Source: Novosphingobium nitrogenifigens DSM 19370 (lineage in GTDB: Bacteria > Pseudomonadota > Alphaproteobacteria > Sphingomonadales > Sphingomonadaceae). Taken from it: a DNA stretch of 64,000 bases. Each line of letters opens with the position of its first letter. Positions within the stretch are counted from its first letter, which is position 1. The translations under genes were made by a program, and so were the position numbers. Below the pieces are notes generated by a model that made no database searches, had not been told where the DNA came from, and saw only the letters and a list, made by a program, of their open reading frames with translations. Positions 34,901 to 42,840 of this stretch are shown one piece after another. The stretch covers positions 709,929 to 773,928 of the forward strand of contig NZ_GL876926.1 in assembly GCF_000192575.1 (NCBI RefSeq), read 5' to 3'.

Positions 34901-35432
34901 GCGCAATGCGGCGCGGCGCGGTACCTTGTTGCACCGGTTGCTCGAACGCCTGCCCGATCTTGCGCCGGAGGCTCGCGCGGCATCGGCCATGGCATGGGTA
35001 CGGCGCATGGCAACCGACCTGCCTGAAAACGAGCAGGCCGGGCTTGTCGATGCCGCGCTTGCGGTTCTCACCAACCCCGAGTGGCAGGACGTCTTCGGGC
35101 CGGGTTCGCTTGCCGAAGTGCCGATTGCCGCGCTGGTCGGGCCACGCCTCATTAACGGGACGATCGACCGGCTCCTGATCACGGCGCAAGCGGTGCGCAT
35201 TGTCGATTTCAAGACCGACCGGCGTCCCCCGGAGGATCTGGACGCGATTCCGACGGCCTATCTTCGCCAGATGGCAGCCTATGTCGCGGCCATGCGGGTT
35301 ATCCACCCCGGAAAGCGGGTTGAAGCAGCCTTGCTCTATACCGCAACGCCGCGCCTGTTCGCTTTGCCGGACGAATTGCTGGCCGCGCAAAAGCTCGGGC
35401 TTGCCGAGACAGAGGAAAGCTTTTCCGGCTGA
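31953..35432 (+). CDS. addA: Double-strand break repair helicase AddA
   Basis: 1159-residue UvrD/PcrA-like helicase with a C-terminal nuclease domain, the motor subunit of AddAB. Visible motifs are SASAGTGKTQVLTSR (Walker A, about residues 33-47), FTKAGAAEMATRI (Ia), VDEAQDTNAAQW (Walker B), GDYKQAIFRFQG (III), VMTVHGSKGLQAPIV (V) and YVAMTRAEEALFV (VI). The nuclease motif IVDFKTDRRPP lies in the last 80 residues. The start ATG 31953 overlaps addB by 4 nt. trxA follows 63 nt later with its own ribosome-binding site. Confidence 0.94.
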   Translation: MSAPRTLGKIVHPLHGNQMHAVDPDRTVWLSASAGTGKTQVLTSRVLRLLLQPDVEPDQILCLTFTKAGAAEMATRIGEKLADWVRMDDVTLATHLQAIGAPFDPVALDRARSRFAAVLDCPGGGLRIETIHAFSQWLLSAFPEEAGLRPGARAMEDRDRDLLFREVLIDLLVRAESAGDEAFIDALAALSLRMGESDLAGFLLRCASAQDLWTGPGGWQPPLRPRINRLLGLPADADRSMLAAHFTDRAFPVVSLSRCLDALRGWATKTADGMIAPIATWLAASPEERAVSFDALERALFTKESTPKYAKNLEKQDPDYVSHAEDVGEALEAVRDLVRAFALADLLDPALTVGCRFARAWQEAKDREGFIDFDDQIRAAAALLTERAPADWIRFKLDRRFDHVLVDEAQDTNAAQWRIVLDGLTGDFFTGAGKETDGARTLFVVGDYKQAIFRFQGTSPENFDRARRRVENELLSLARMADDPTLELLDLGLGRSFRSSQTILSFVDRAIAGIGPARLGLAAAPELHEGQILPGLVTLWQPVGLGETAELGAEDDTGGDEGWLAGTDRELAARIARQVRQWLDEGFSLSKGRHRRATPGDVMILVRKRGDLAGLIVARLHAEGVPVAGVDRLRLGAPLAVKDMIAALTFCVQPGDDLNLAGLLVSPLIGWSQQDLLAHGYRGKGVPLWDHLRATENAQTHGALTRLRELLSRADFAPPAALLTWILVGPWQGRKALVARLGAEANDPIDELLNAAMAYATAHVPSLAGFLHWFAAGDGDVKREAGGNADLVRVMTVHGSKGLQAPIVILADAADDPGKSRPAPVVLMDDGERAVPLPPLRKDEKPLPVRSAEEIARREEREEHWRLLYVAMTRAEEALFVTGSLGPRDKGEVPEESWYAELARLLPTDGGLEDPIWTRRWEEGALAPLPPKDPATGPAPSVVLPDELVRAIAPEPRPLRPLAPSALGEDEAPAPPTRPGPGARNAARRGTLLHRLLERLPDLAPEARAASAMAWVRRMATDLPENEQAGLVDAALAVLTNPEWQDVFGPGSLAEVPIAALVGPRLINGTIDRLLITAQAVRIVDFKTDRRPPEDLDAIPTAYLRQMAAYVAAMRVIHPGKRVEAALLYTATPRLFALPDELLAAQKLGLAETEESFSG

Positions 35433-35495
35433 TCGGTTGCAAGAGACGAAGGACTGCCTAGATTGGCGGTCGATCTTTTATTGGAGACTCCCACA

Positions 35496-35816
35496 ATGCC
35501 GACCAAACCCGTCACCGATGCCAGCTTTGCCGAAGACGTGCTGCAGGCCGACAAGCCGGTGCTGGTCGATTTCTGGGCGGACTGGTGCGGCCCGTGCAAG
35601 ATGATCGGCCCCGCTCTCGAAGAAATCGCCGATGAACTCGCCGACAAGGTCGAGATCGCCAAGATGGACATCATGGCCAACACCTCGGTCCCGAGTGAAA
35701 TCGGCGTACAGTCGATTCCGCTGCTGGTCCTGTTCAAGGACGGCAAGCCGGTGGCCCAGAAGCTGGGCGCCGCGCCCAAGAGCCAGCTCAAGGGGTGGCT
35801 GGAAAGCGTTCTCTGA
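35496..35816 (+). CDS. trxA: Thioredoxin 1
   Basis: 106-residue cytoplasmic thioredoxin. The redox pair Cys31/Cys34 is in WCGPC, with DFWADWCGPCK context, Asp25 buried under the active site, and the cis-Pro in IQSIPLL-like VQSIPLLVLF. It reduces ribonucleotide reductase, methionine sulfoxide reductase and peroxiredoxins. The start ATG 35496 has TTGGAGAC upstream. It lies downstream of addA as in many alphaproteobacteria, and ends at a bidirectional hairpin facing the inositol-phosphatase gene. Confidence 0.96.
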   Translation: MPTKPVTDASFAEDVLQADKPVLVDFWADWCGPCKMIGPALEEIADELADKVEIAKMDIMANTSVPSEIGVQSIPLLVLFKDGKPVAQKLGAAPKSQLKGWLESVL

Positions 35817-35828
35817 CCATCTGCAAGG

Positions 35829-35857
35829 GGAAGGGCTCGACAATGGGCCCTTCCACC
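35829..35857. terminator. Terminator between convergent trxA and IMPase genes
   Basis: GGAAGGGC (35829-35836) and GCCCTTCC (35847-35854) form a perfect 8-bp stem in the 51-bp gap, followed by ACCTTT on the plus strand. It probably serves trxA. Confidence 0.65.
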
Positions 35858-35867
35858 TTTGCCTTGT

Positions 35868-36671
35868 TCAGAGTTCCGCCAGTCGTGCCGCCATGTCGTC
35901 GAACAGGGCGGGACTTGCCGCGGCAATCAGGCCCGGCTCAAGATGGCGATCGACGCGATAGGCGCCTCCGTCCGGGCGGGCAGCCTTGCCTCCCGCTTCA
36001 TTGACGAAAAGCACGCCGGCCGCATGGTCCCATGCCAGCGTGCGTTCGAAAATCGACACGTCGTTCACGCCCAGCGCGATCCGGGGATATTGTTCGGCCG
36101 CACACCGGGGAATATCGACCAGCGTGTAATGGGGCGCCACGTGCGCTTTCATCGCCTCACGCCGTCCGCCATCGAGGAAGACCAGCGAAATCGCGGCAAT
36201 CGGCGGTTCCTGCCCAGTGGTGCGGGCACGGACGGGTTCGCCGTTGACGAAAGCACCCTGACCGCGATGCGCGCTGCACAGGCGACCGCTCAAGACGTCA
36301 TAGATCCAGCCCGACACCGTCTCGCCCTTTTCGGCGAGCGCCAGCAGGATGCCGAAGGGCGGTTTTCCGGCAGCGAAATTGTTGGTGCCGTCGAGTGGGT
36401 CGATGATCCAGCACAGGCTGTCACCAAGCCGGTCGAGCACGGCGGGATCGGCATGGGCCGCTTCCTCGCCGACGATCGCCGCTTCGGGCAGAAGCCGCGC
36501 CAAGGCTTCGCTCAGGCGCGCTTCGGCATCGGTGTCGGCAACCGTCACCATGTCATCGGCGGCCTTGGCGATGATGTCGCCGGTCGCAAGATGCTGATAG
36601 CGCGGCAGGATCGCATTCTGGGCGACATCGGCCAAGAGGGCGGCGATGTCCCGATCGAGAGACTGGCTCAT
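35868..36671 (-). CDS. Inositol-monophosphatase-family phosphatase
   Basis: 267-residue member of the Li-sensitive, Mg-dependent phosphatase superfamily. Metal ligands are in EEAAH (GEE motif) and WIIDPLDGTNNF, and the second signature AWDHAAGVLFVNEAGG is near the C-terminus. Such enzymes hydrolyse inositol-1-phosphate, histidinol phosphate or 3'-phosphoadenosine phosphate; the sequence alone does not tell which. It is the last gene of the argJ-gst-phosphatase run (7-nt gap to gst), so a link to arginine metabolism is not obvious. Confidence 0.88.
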   Translation of the reverse strand: MSQSLDRDIAALLADVAQNAILPRYQHLATGDIIAKAADDMVTVADTDAEARLSEALARLLPEAAIVGEEAAHADPAVLDRLGDSLCWIIDPLDGTNNFAAGKPPFGILLALAEKGETVSGWIYDVLSGRLCSAHRGQGAFVNGEPVRARTTGQEPPIAAISLVFLDGGRREAMKAHVAPHYTLVDIPRCAAEQYPRIALGVNDVSIFERTLAWDHAAGVLFVNEAGGKAARPDGGAYRVDRHLEPGLIAAASPALFDDMAARLAEL

Positions 36672-36678
36672 TGTGCGC

Positions 36679-37296
36679 TCAGGACAGCGGGATCATGACC
36701 TGGCTGGCATAGCCGGGCCTTGCCGTCAGGCCCGCGTACCAGTCTTCCATGTTCGGCAGCGACGGGCGTTCGAACGGCAGCGTGAAGAAGGTATAGGCAT
36801 AGACGCCCATCGGGATGTCCGCGATGCCGAAGGCCTTGCCCGCGAGGAACGGCGTCTGGCCGAGAGCCGCGTCGAACCGCTCGGCGAGCTTGATCGTCGC
36901 GGCGATGGAGGCGGAGACCTGCGGATCGTTCACATCCTTGCCCTGACGGACGATGCCCTGAAACGCGGTGCGCTGCGCTTCGGCGAAAGTGAATTGCCAA
37001 TCCATCCACTTGTCGCCCTGCGCGCGTTCGGCGGGAGCCTCGGGGCGCAGATGGGGCGCGTGAGCGTCAGCGAGATAGCGCAGGATCGCGTTCGATTCCC
37101 ACAACGAGAACCCGCCGGGAACGCTGTCGTCCTCGATCGTCGGGATCAACCGGTTGGGGTTCATCGCCAGATAGTCGTCGGTAAAGCCGAACGCACCGCC
37201 CATGTCGATGCGGCGGTGTTCGATCCCCATCTCGATAGCCGCCCAGGCGACTTTCTTGACGTTGTGGGAATTGAGGCGGCCCCAGATGGTGATCAT
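36679..37296 (-). CDS. Glutathione S-transferase family protein
   Basis: 205-residue GST: N-terminal thioredoxin-fold domain with SHNVKKVAWA (the catalytic Ser/Asn position) and the cis-Pro/GSH-binding NRLIPTIEDD and LWESNAILRYLA, then an all-helical C-terminal domain with FLAGKAFGIADIPMGVYAY. It conjugates or transfers glutathione; substrates unknown. It lies between argJ (7-nt gap) and the phosphatase gene (7-nt gap), all three being co-transcribed by appearance. Confidence 0.92.
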   Translation of the reverse strand: MITIWGRLNSHNVKKVAWAAIEMGIEHRRIDMGGAFGFTDDYLAMNPNRLIPTIEDDSVPGGFSLWESNAILRYLADAHAPHLRPEAPAERAQGDKWMDWQFTFAEAQRTAFQGIVRQGKDVNDPQVSASIAATIKLAERFDAALGQTPFLAGKAFGIADIPMGVYAYTFFTLPFERPSLPNMEDWYAGLTARPGYASQVMIPLS

Positions 37297-37303
37297 GGTG
37301 ATG

Positions 37304-38530
37304 TCAGCTCCGGTAATCGGCGTTGATGGCGATGTAGCCGTGGGTCAGGTCACAGGTCCAAACGGTCGCCTGACCGTCGCCGAGCCCAATATCGACCTCG
37401 ATCGAGATCTCGCGTCCCTTCAAATGGGCAGCGACCGGGGTTTCGTCATAATCGGCAAGCGGCTGTCCGTCGCGGGCAGCCCAAGTGCCGCCAAAGCCGA
37501 TCGACAGGCGGTCGCGATCGGCGGGTTCCCCGGCCTTGCCCACGGCCATGACGACGCGGCCCCAATTGGCGTCTTCCCCGGCGATCGCGGTCTTGACCAG
37601 CGGGGAATTGGCGATGGCAAGCCCGATCCGGCGCGCACTGGCGTCCGAAACCGCGCCGCTCACGTGGACTGCAATGAACTTCTGCGCGCCTTCGCCATCC
37701 TTGACCACAAGGTGCGACAGCTCGCGGCAGACCTGTTCGAGCGCGGCAGCAAAGGCATCGGCGCCGGTCGAGTTTTCATTCTCGATCCGGACGTTGCCCG
37801 CCTTGCCGGTGGCAAAGGCAAGCACGGTGTCGCTGGTCGAGGTATCGCTATCGACCGTGATGCACGAGAACGTGCGCAGGTTCACCGCCGAAAGGGCCTG
37901 TTGCAGGAACGCGGGCGAGACGTCCGCGTCAGTGAATACATAGCCGAGCATCGTCGCCATGTCGGGCGCGATCATGCCCGATCCCTTGATGATCGCAGAC
38001 AGGGTTACGGTCTTGTCGCCGACGACGGCCGTCGCGGTCGCGCCCTTGGGGAAGGTGTCGGTCGTGCCGATCGTACGGGCGGCGTCTTCCCATGTCGCGG
38101 GGGCTGCGACCAGCGCGGCCTCGATCCCGGCGCGCGCCTTGTCCTTGGGCAGCGGGACGCCGATCACGCCGGTGGAAGAGACGAAAACCTGCTCGCGCGG
38201 GGCGCCCAGGTGCGCCGAAACCTGATCCATGATCGCCTCGACCGCCTCGCGTCCGCGATAGCCGGTGAAGGCATTGGAATTGCCGGCATTGACGATGAGA
38301 GCACGGGCATGGCCCTGCGCCACGTTCTGGCGTCCGAGTTCGACTTCCGATGAACAGCATACGTTGCGGGTGAAAACGCCGGCAACGGCAGTCCCTTCGA
38401 CGAGTTCGACGTAAGTGAGGTCGGTTCGTCCCCAGTTCTTGTATCCTGCACGCACGGTACGCACCGTGACGCCTTCGATCGGCGGCAGGACGGGGAAGGG
38501 AGCGGCGAGCGGAGAGACAGCGTCGGACAT
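37304..38530 (-). CDS. argJ: Bifunctional ornithine acetyltransferase / N-acetylglutamate synthase
   Basis: 408-residue ArgJ, which transfers acetyl from N-acetylornithine to glutamate, closing the acetyl cycle of arginine synthesis. It is made as a precursor that cleaves itself before Thr193 in the conserved KGSGMIAPDMATML, which becomes the nucleophile of the beta chain. AGNSNAFTG near residue 85 and FSCITVDSDTSTSD in the beta chain are also typical. Whether it retains the acetyl-CoA-dependent first-step activity cannot be read. It heads a three-gene minus-strand run and diverges from the small exported gene before secA. Confidence 0.96.
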   Translation of the reverse strand: MSDAVSPLAAPFPVLPPIEGVTVRTVRAGYKNWGRTDLTYVELVEGTAVAGVFTRNVCCSSEVELGRQNVAQGHARALIVNAGNSNAFTGYRGREAVEAIMDQVSAHLGAPREQVFVSSTGVIGVPLPKDKARAGIEAALVAAPATWEDAARTIGTTDTFPKGATATAVVGDKTVTLSAIIKGSGMIAPDMATMLGYVFTDADVSPAFLQQALSAVNLRTFSCITVDSDTSTSDTVLAFATGKAGNVRIENENSTGADAFAAALEQVCRELSHLVVKDGEGAQKFIAVHVSGAVSDASARRIGLAIANSPLVKTAIAGEDANWGRVVMAVGKAGEPADRDRLSIGFGGTWAARDGQPLADYDETPVAAHLKGREISIEVDIGLGDGQATVWTCDLTHGYIAINADYRS

Positions 38531-38695
38531 GGTTTCACGCCCCTAACGCCTGCGCGCGCGCGCGTCCATGGCGTTCGGCACCATGGACACGAAGGACAAG
38601 GGGACGCGAAGGACAAGGTGTTTCTGTACCGCCCCCGATCAAAGGGCATCTTTGGCAATGGACGATTAAGCAAATTACCCCTATCTGGCACTCTC

Positions 38696-38956
38696 ATGCG
38701 TTTCCTGCTGGTTCTCCTTGCCATGCTTTCGGGCCTTTCGCTGGCCGATGTCGCGGTTGCGGCATCGCCTGCCGAAGTGGTCGGCGTGGCGCGGCAGGCT
38801 GCAGCCGAAACAGCTCCTGCGGCAGTTCTGTGCCCGGTGCGCGCGCGTCATGCGATGCCGCCCCAGCGGGTTGAACTGGCACGCCCCCTGCCGCTCGACG
38901 AGGAAGTCTTTGCGACGTCCTGCGGCACCACCGTCGCGGATCATCCGCACGAATAG
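38696..38956 (+). CDS. Small exported protein upstream of secA (SecM-like candidate)
   Basis: 86-residue protein with a clear Sec signal peptide (MRFLLVLLAMLSGLSLADVAVA|AS), followed by 64 residues with two Cys (in VLCPVRARHAMPPQ and ATSCGTT) and several Pro/Arg clusters. I do not recognise a family. It is on the same strand as secA, 121 nt upstream, which recalls E. coli secM, an exported peptide whose ribosome stalling controls secA. No copy of the SecM arrest motif or the RAPP/RAGP motifs is present, so the parallel rests on position, size and signal peptide only. The gap to secA has a strong hairpin. Confidence 0.7.
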   Translation: MRFLLVLLAMLSGLSLADVAVAASPAEVVGVARQAAAETAPAAVLCPVRARHAMPPQRVELARPLPLDEEVFATSCGTTVADHPHE

Positions 38957-38963
38957 CGGGGCC

Positions 38964-38987
38964 GGGCGCGTCCTTATTTACGCGCCC
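38964..38987 (+). promoter_or_regulatory. Hairpin between small exported gene and secA
   Basis: GGGCGCGT (38964-38971) and ACGCGCCC (38980-38987) make a perfect 8-bp stem with an 8-nt AT-rich loop, 7 nt after the upstream stop codon and 90 nt before secA. There is no U-run. It may be an attenuator or part of a switch controlling secA translation. Confidence 0.4.
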
Positions 38988-39077
38988 ATTCCATTGCATC
39001 AGCCATCCTTTGCCGGGCGATGACCGCAGCCATGCGCGGCCGCCTTGCGCCAAACCATAAAAACCGGGAAACCTGCC

Positions 39078-41822
39078 ATGTTCGGCTCCATTGCCAAGGC
39101 CCTGTTCGGCTCGTCCAACGACCGCTACGTCAAGTCGCTCGACAAGATCGTGCGCAAGATCAACGCTCTCGAGCCGGAAATCCAGGCGCTGTCGGACGAA
39201 GACCTGTCGCTCCAGACGCAGAAGTTCCGCGAACGCCTTGCTGCGGGTGAAACACTCGACGACATCCTTCCCGAAGCGTTCGCGACGTGCCGCGAAGGTT
39301 CGCGCCGCGTGCTCGGCATGCGCCACTTCGACGTGCAGATGATCGGCGGGATCGTGCTCCATCGGGGCGAAATCGCCGAAATGCGTACCGGTGAAGGCAA
39401 GACCCTGGTGGCAACGCTGGCGACCTATCTCAATGCCATCGAGCGCAAGGGCGTCCACGTCGTCACGGTCAACGACTACCTCGCTCGCCGCGACGCGGAA
39501 TGGATGGGCCAGCTCTATCGCTTTCTCGGGCTTACGGTGGGGGTGATCGTTCCCAACCTCAATGAAGAGGAACGGCGCGAAGCCTACAATTCGGACATCA
39601 CCTACGCGACGAACAACGAACTCGGGTTCGACTACCTGCGCGACAACATGAAGCACGAGCGGGGCCAGATGGTCCACCGCCCGTTCAATTATGCGATCGT
39701 CGACGAAGTGGACTCGATCCTCATCGACGAAGCGCGCACGCCGCTCATCATTTCGGGTCCGACCGAGGACAAGAGCGAGCTTTATGTCGCCGTCGATCAG
39801 GTGGTGAAGCACATCGCGCCCGAACATTATGAAGCCGACGAGAAGCAGAAGACCGTCACCCTGACCGAAGACGGCGTCGAATGGGCCGAGCGCCAGTTCG
39901 AACAGGCCGGGCTACTGGTCGGATCGAACCTTTACGATGTCGAGAACACGATGGTCGTCCATCACCTCGACCAGGCGCTCAAGGCCAATGTCATGTTCAA
40001 GCGTGACATCGACTACATCGTCAAGGACGGCAAGGTTGTCATCATCGACGAGTTCACCGGCCGCATGATGGACGGTCGCCGCTGGTCCAACGGCCTGCAT
40101 CAGGCGGTCGAGGCCAAGGAAGGCGTCCGGATCGAGCCGGAAAACCAGACCATGGCGTCGATTACCTTCCAGAACTATTTCCGCATGTATCCCAAGCTGG
40201 GCGGCATGACCGGGACGGCCGCGACCGAGGCGCCCGAGTTCTACGACATCTACAAGATGAATGTCGTCACCATCCCGACCAACGTGCCGGTGCAGCGCGT
40301 CGACGAGGAAGACGAATTCTACAAGAACACCCACGACAAGTTTGCCGCGATCGCCCGCCTGATCCGCGAACGCTATGAAACCGGGCAGCCGGTTCTGGTC
40401 GGTACGGTCTCGATCGAGAAGTCGGAACTGCTGTCCGACTTCCTCAATGCCGAAGGGGTCAAGCACAACGTGCTCAACGCCCGCTTCCACGAAATGGAAG
40501 CCCATATCGTGGCGCAGGCCGGGCGTCTGGGCGCGGTTACCATCGCCACCAACATGGCCGGGCGCGGGACCGACATCCAGTTGGGCGGCAATGTCGAATT
40601 CCGGGTCGACGACGAACTGGCCGAAATGCCCGAAGGCCCCGAGCGCGATGCCGCGATCGAACGGATCAAGGCCGAAGTCGCCGAGGAAAAGCGCAAAGTG
40701 CTCGAGGCGGGCGGTCTCTGCGTGATCGGGACCGAGCGCCACGAAAGCCGCCGCATCGACAACCAGCTGCGCGGCCGTTCCGGGCGTCAGGGCGACCCCG
40801 GCCTGTCGAAGTTCTATCTCTGCCTCGAAGACGACCTGCTGCGCATCTTCGGTCCGGACACGATGTTCGCGAAGATGATGAACGCCAACCTTGCCGACGG
40901 CGAGGCGATCGGTTCGCGCTATCTGTCGAAGGCGATCGAGATCGCCCAGAAGAAGGTCGAAGCACGCAACTACGACATCCGCAAGCAGGTCGTCGAGTAC
41001 GACGACGTCATGAACGACCAGCGCAAGGTCATCTACGAACAGCGCGCGGACATCATGGACGCCGAGGCAGTCGGTGACGTGGTGATCGACATGCGTCGCG
41101 ATACCGTCAACACGCTGGTCGCCGATGCGTGTCCCGCCGGTTCTTACCCTGAGCAGTGGGACGTCGAAGGGCTCAAGGCGCGCGCCTACGAAGTGCTCGG
41201 CATCGAAATTCCGCTCGAGGAATGGATGCAGGAAGATCACATCGAGCCCGAGCGGATCGAGGATCACATCAACGCGCTGGCCGATGCTCGCATGGAGGAG
41301 CGCGTGGCCTCGATCGAGGCGGCGGCCTGGAGCAATCTGGAAAAGGCGATCCTGCTCGAACGGCTCGACTATTACTGGAAGGAACACCTCGCGACGCTCG
41401 ACGCCCTGCGTCAGGTCGTGTTCCTGCGCGCCTATGCGCAAAAGACGCCGATCAACGAATACAAGCAGGAAGCTTTCGGTCTTTTCGAAAAAATGCTGGA
41501 AGGCATCCGTATCGATGTCACCCGCATCCTGATGACGGCCGAATTCCGCATGCAGCAGCCCGACCCGATGCCGCTGCCCGATCTTCCCGATTTCCTCACT
41601 CAACCGGGTCTTCTGGAAACCCATATCGATCCGCTGACCGGCGAAAACGATGCGCGCCCGATCCCGAGCCCGGCGTCCTCGCTCGGCATGCTCGGCGCGC
41701 AGGGGCCGGGGCAGGTTCCCATGGGCACCAACCCCTGGGCCGATCAGGACATCAGCCGCAACGCTCCGTGCCCGTGCGGATCGGGTGAAAAGTACAAGCA
41801 TTGCCACGGCGCGATGGTCTGA
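39078..41822 (+). CDS. secA: Preprotein translocase ATPase SecA
   Basis: 914-residue motor of the Sec pathway, driving unfolded preproteins through SecYEG. Walker [15 protein letters not shown], Walker [15 protein letters not shown], the pre-protein cross-linking domain, the NBD2 motifs [10 protein letters not shown] and [10 protein letters not shown], and the C-terminal zinc-binding [14 protein letters not shown] (for SecB and phospholipid contact) are all present. The start ATG 39078 gives the usual N-terminus [16 protein letters not shown]. The ribosome-binding site is weak (GGGAAA), which fits translational control from the upstream region. Confidence 0.97.
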   Translation: MFGSIAKALFGSSNDRYVKSLDKIVRKINALEPEIQALSDEDLSLQTQKFRERLAAGETLDDILPEAFATCREGSRRVLGMRHFDVQMIGGIVLHRGEIAEMRTGEGKTLVATLATYLNAIERKGVHVVTVNDYLARRDAEWMGQLYRFLGLTVGVIVPNLNEEERREAYNSDITYATNNELGFDYLRDNMKHERGQMVHRPFNYAIVDEVDSILIDEARTPLIISGPTEDKSELYVAVDQVVKHIAPEHYEADEKQKTVTLTEDGVEWAERQFEQAGLLVGSNLYDVENTMVVHHLDQALKANVMFKRDIDYIVKDGKVVIIDEFTGRMMDGRRWSNGLHQAVEAKEGVRIEPENQTMASITFQNYFRMYPKLGGMTGTAATEAPEFYDIYKMNVVTIPTNVPVQRVDEEDEFYKNTHDKFAAIARLIRERYETGQPVLVGTVSIEKSELLSDFLNAEGVKHNVLNARFHEMEAHIVAQAGRLGAVTIATNMAGRGTDIQLGGNVEFRVDDELAEMPEGPERDAAIERIKAEVAEEKRKVLEAGGLCVIGTERHESRRIDNQLRGRSGRQGDPGLSKFYLCLEDDLLRIFGPDTMFAKMMNANLADGEAIGSRYLSKAIEIAQKKVEARNYDIRKQVVEYDDVMNDQRKVIYEQRADIMDAEAVGDVVIDMRRDTVNTLVADACPAGSYPEQWDVEGLKARAYEVLGIEIPLEEWMQEDHIEPERIEDHINALADARMEERVASIEAAAWSNLEKAILLERLDYYWKEHLATLDALRQVVFLRAYAQKTPINEYKQEAFGLFEKMLEGIRIDVTRILMTAEFRMQQPDPMPLPDLPDFLTQPGLLETHIDPLTGENDARPIPSPASSLGMLGAQGPGQVPMGTNPWADQDISRNAPCPCGSGEKYKHCHGAMV

Positions 41823-41845
41823 TCCTTCGCGACTGCCGATGAATC

Positions 41846-41875
41846 AAAAAAGGGGCGCCGGAAACGGTGCCCCTT
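41846..41875. terminator. Bidirectional terminator after secA
   Basis: AAAGGGGCGCC (41849-41859) and GGTGCCCCTTT (41865-41875) form an 11-bp stem with one G-T pair and a GGAAAC loop, flanked by an A-run on the left. It can serve secA and, on the other strand, the convergent exported-protein gene. Confidence 0.75.
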
Positions 41876-41947
41876 TGCGTTGGTATAAGGCCGCGCGCCA
41901 TCTGAGCGAAACGACCTGCAATGGGTTCATCTCATCGCAGGTCCGTA

Positions 41948-42460
41948 TCAGCGGCAGGAAATCGCCTGCCCGGAGGCGTTGGTGCAGGTTCCGGTGTGAA
42001 CCGGCTTTCCGGTCGCGGGATCGATGCTGGTGGTGCCGGAATAGCTGTTGCCGGTGTTGGCATTGGTTGCGCTGGTCGAGCGGCTGCCGGACCAGGTGCC
42101 GTTTGCCGAGCGGGTGAAGCCGCCCGAGGTCTGGACCGAGCCGTTGCTGCCGCTCGCCGAGGCACTACCGCTGCGGCTGACCGAACCGTCGGCACCGACT
42201 GTCGTGCTGCCCGAGCGATACCCGCGTCCGCCGCTCGCTCCGGCATAGCCGCCGGCGCTCGAAACGGTGGTCGAACCGTCGGCATTGTAGGTCGTGGTGT
42301 GGCCGCTCGCCGCCACGCCGCGTTGGCCGCCGACAACCGTGGCGCCGTTCGCGCCGTTGCCGATATGGGCAACCCCACGCGCTTGTGCGCTCGTGCCGAA
42401 GGCAAGTGAGGTGGCGGCAAGGGCAAGGGTCAGGATCGGGAGAAAGGTCTTGATCGTCAT
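41948..42460 (-). CDS. Low-complexity exported Gly/Ser/Thr/Ala-rich protein
   Basis: 170-residue protein with a Sec signal peptide (MTIKTFLPILTLALAATSLAFGTSAQA). The mature part is made of Ser/Gly/Thr-rich repeats such as YNADGSTTVSS, STTVGADGSVS and SASASGSNGSVQ, ending with a small cysteine-containing segment (HTGTCTNASGQAISC) that could form one disulphide. I recognise no domain; it may be a surface or matrix protein with short beta-repeat units. The ATG at 42460 has GGAG 8 nt upstream. A GTG three codons earlier is an alternative. Confidence 0.7.
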   Translation of the reverse strand: MTIKTFLPILTLALAATSLAFGTSAQARGVAHIGNGANGATVVGGQRGVAASGHTTTYNADGSTTVSSAGGYAGASGGRGYRSGSTTVGADGSVSRSGSASASGSNGSVQTSGGFTRSANGTWSGSRSTSATNANTGNSYSGTTSIDPATGKPVHTGTCTNASGQAISCR

Positions 42461-42673
42461 GGTGCTCACTCCATCTGGGAATGACCATCCTGATGACGGG
42501 CCGATGCCTCAGGGGTGTGTCGTGCAACCTGCGAGGTGCGACAGTGCATGTCGGGGAAAGCGCGGTGTCACGGTTTGACGCAAACCGATCGTCAGACCCC
42601 TTGCGCACAACGGCGGGACGACATGATTTTCAGGCTGGTGAAGAGTGATCTTTCGCTGTCAGCCAAGCGAAAG

Positions 42674-42785
42674 AAAATGGCTCCCTGAGTTGGATTCGAA
42701 CCAACGGCCGCTCGATTAACAGTCGAGAGCTCTACCGCTGAGCTATCAGGGAGCGGCCCCGGTTTCCCGGGGCAGGAGCGCGCTA
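42674..42785. repeat. 112-bp direct repeat, copy 1 (carries tRNA-Asn)
   Basis: This segment is identical but for one base (42764 T versus 44351 G) to 44261-44372. Identity covers the whole tRNA-Asn gene, 4 nt beyond its CCA end and 33 nt of 5' flank. The unit flanks the PldA-like gene in direct orientation, 1587 bp apart. Confidence 0.85.
42678..42752 (-). tRNA. tRNA-Asn (GTT), copy 1
   Basis: A full cloverleaf reads on the minus strand: acceptor TCCCTGA/TCAGGGA, D arm with TAGCTCAGCGG, anticodon arm CTCGA-CTGTTAA-TCGAG with anticodon GTT, and T loop GGTTCGAATCC. CCA is encoded. It is followed at the other side by the PldA-like gene. Confidence 0.95.
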
Positions 42786-42840
42786 ATACCAGCCAAATTC
42801 GGTTTGGCAAGTGGGTGCCTGAGAAAGTGTCGTCAGGTGT

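Noticed and set aside
31899-35390. A 1163-codon open frame on the minus strand opposite addA
   Set aside because: It is an antisense shadow caused by high GC third positions. addA in the other strand has all helicase motifs; the antisense product shows no domain and has biased Arg/Gly/Gln composition.
39912-41807. A 631-codon minus-strand open frame opposite secA
   Set aside because: Antisense shadow; the secA frame is unmistakable and fully conserved.
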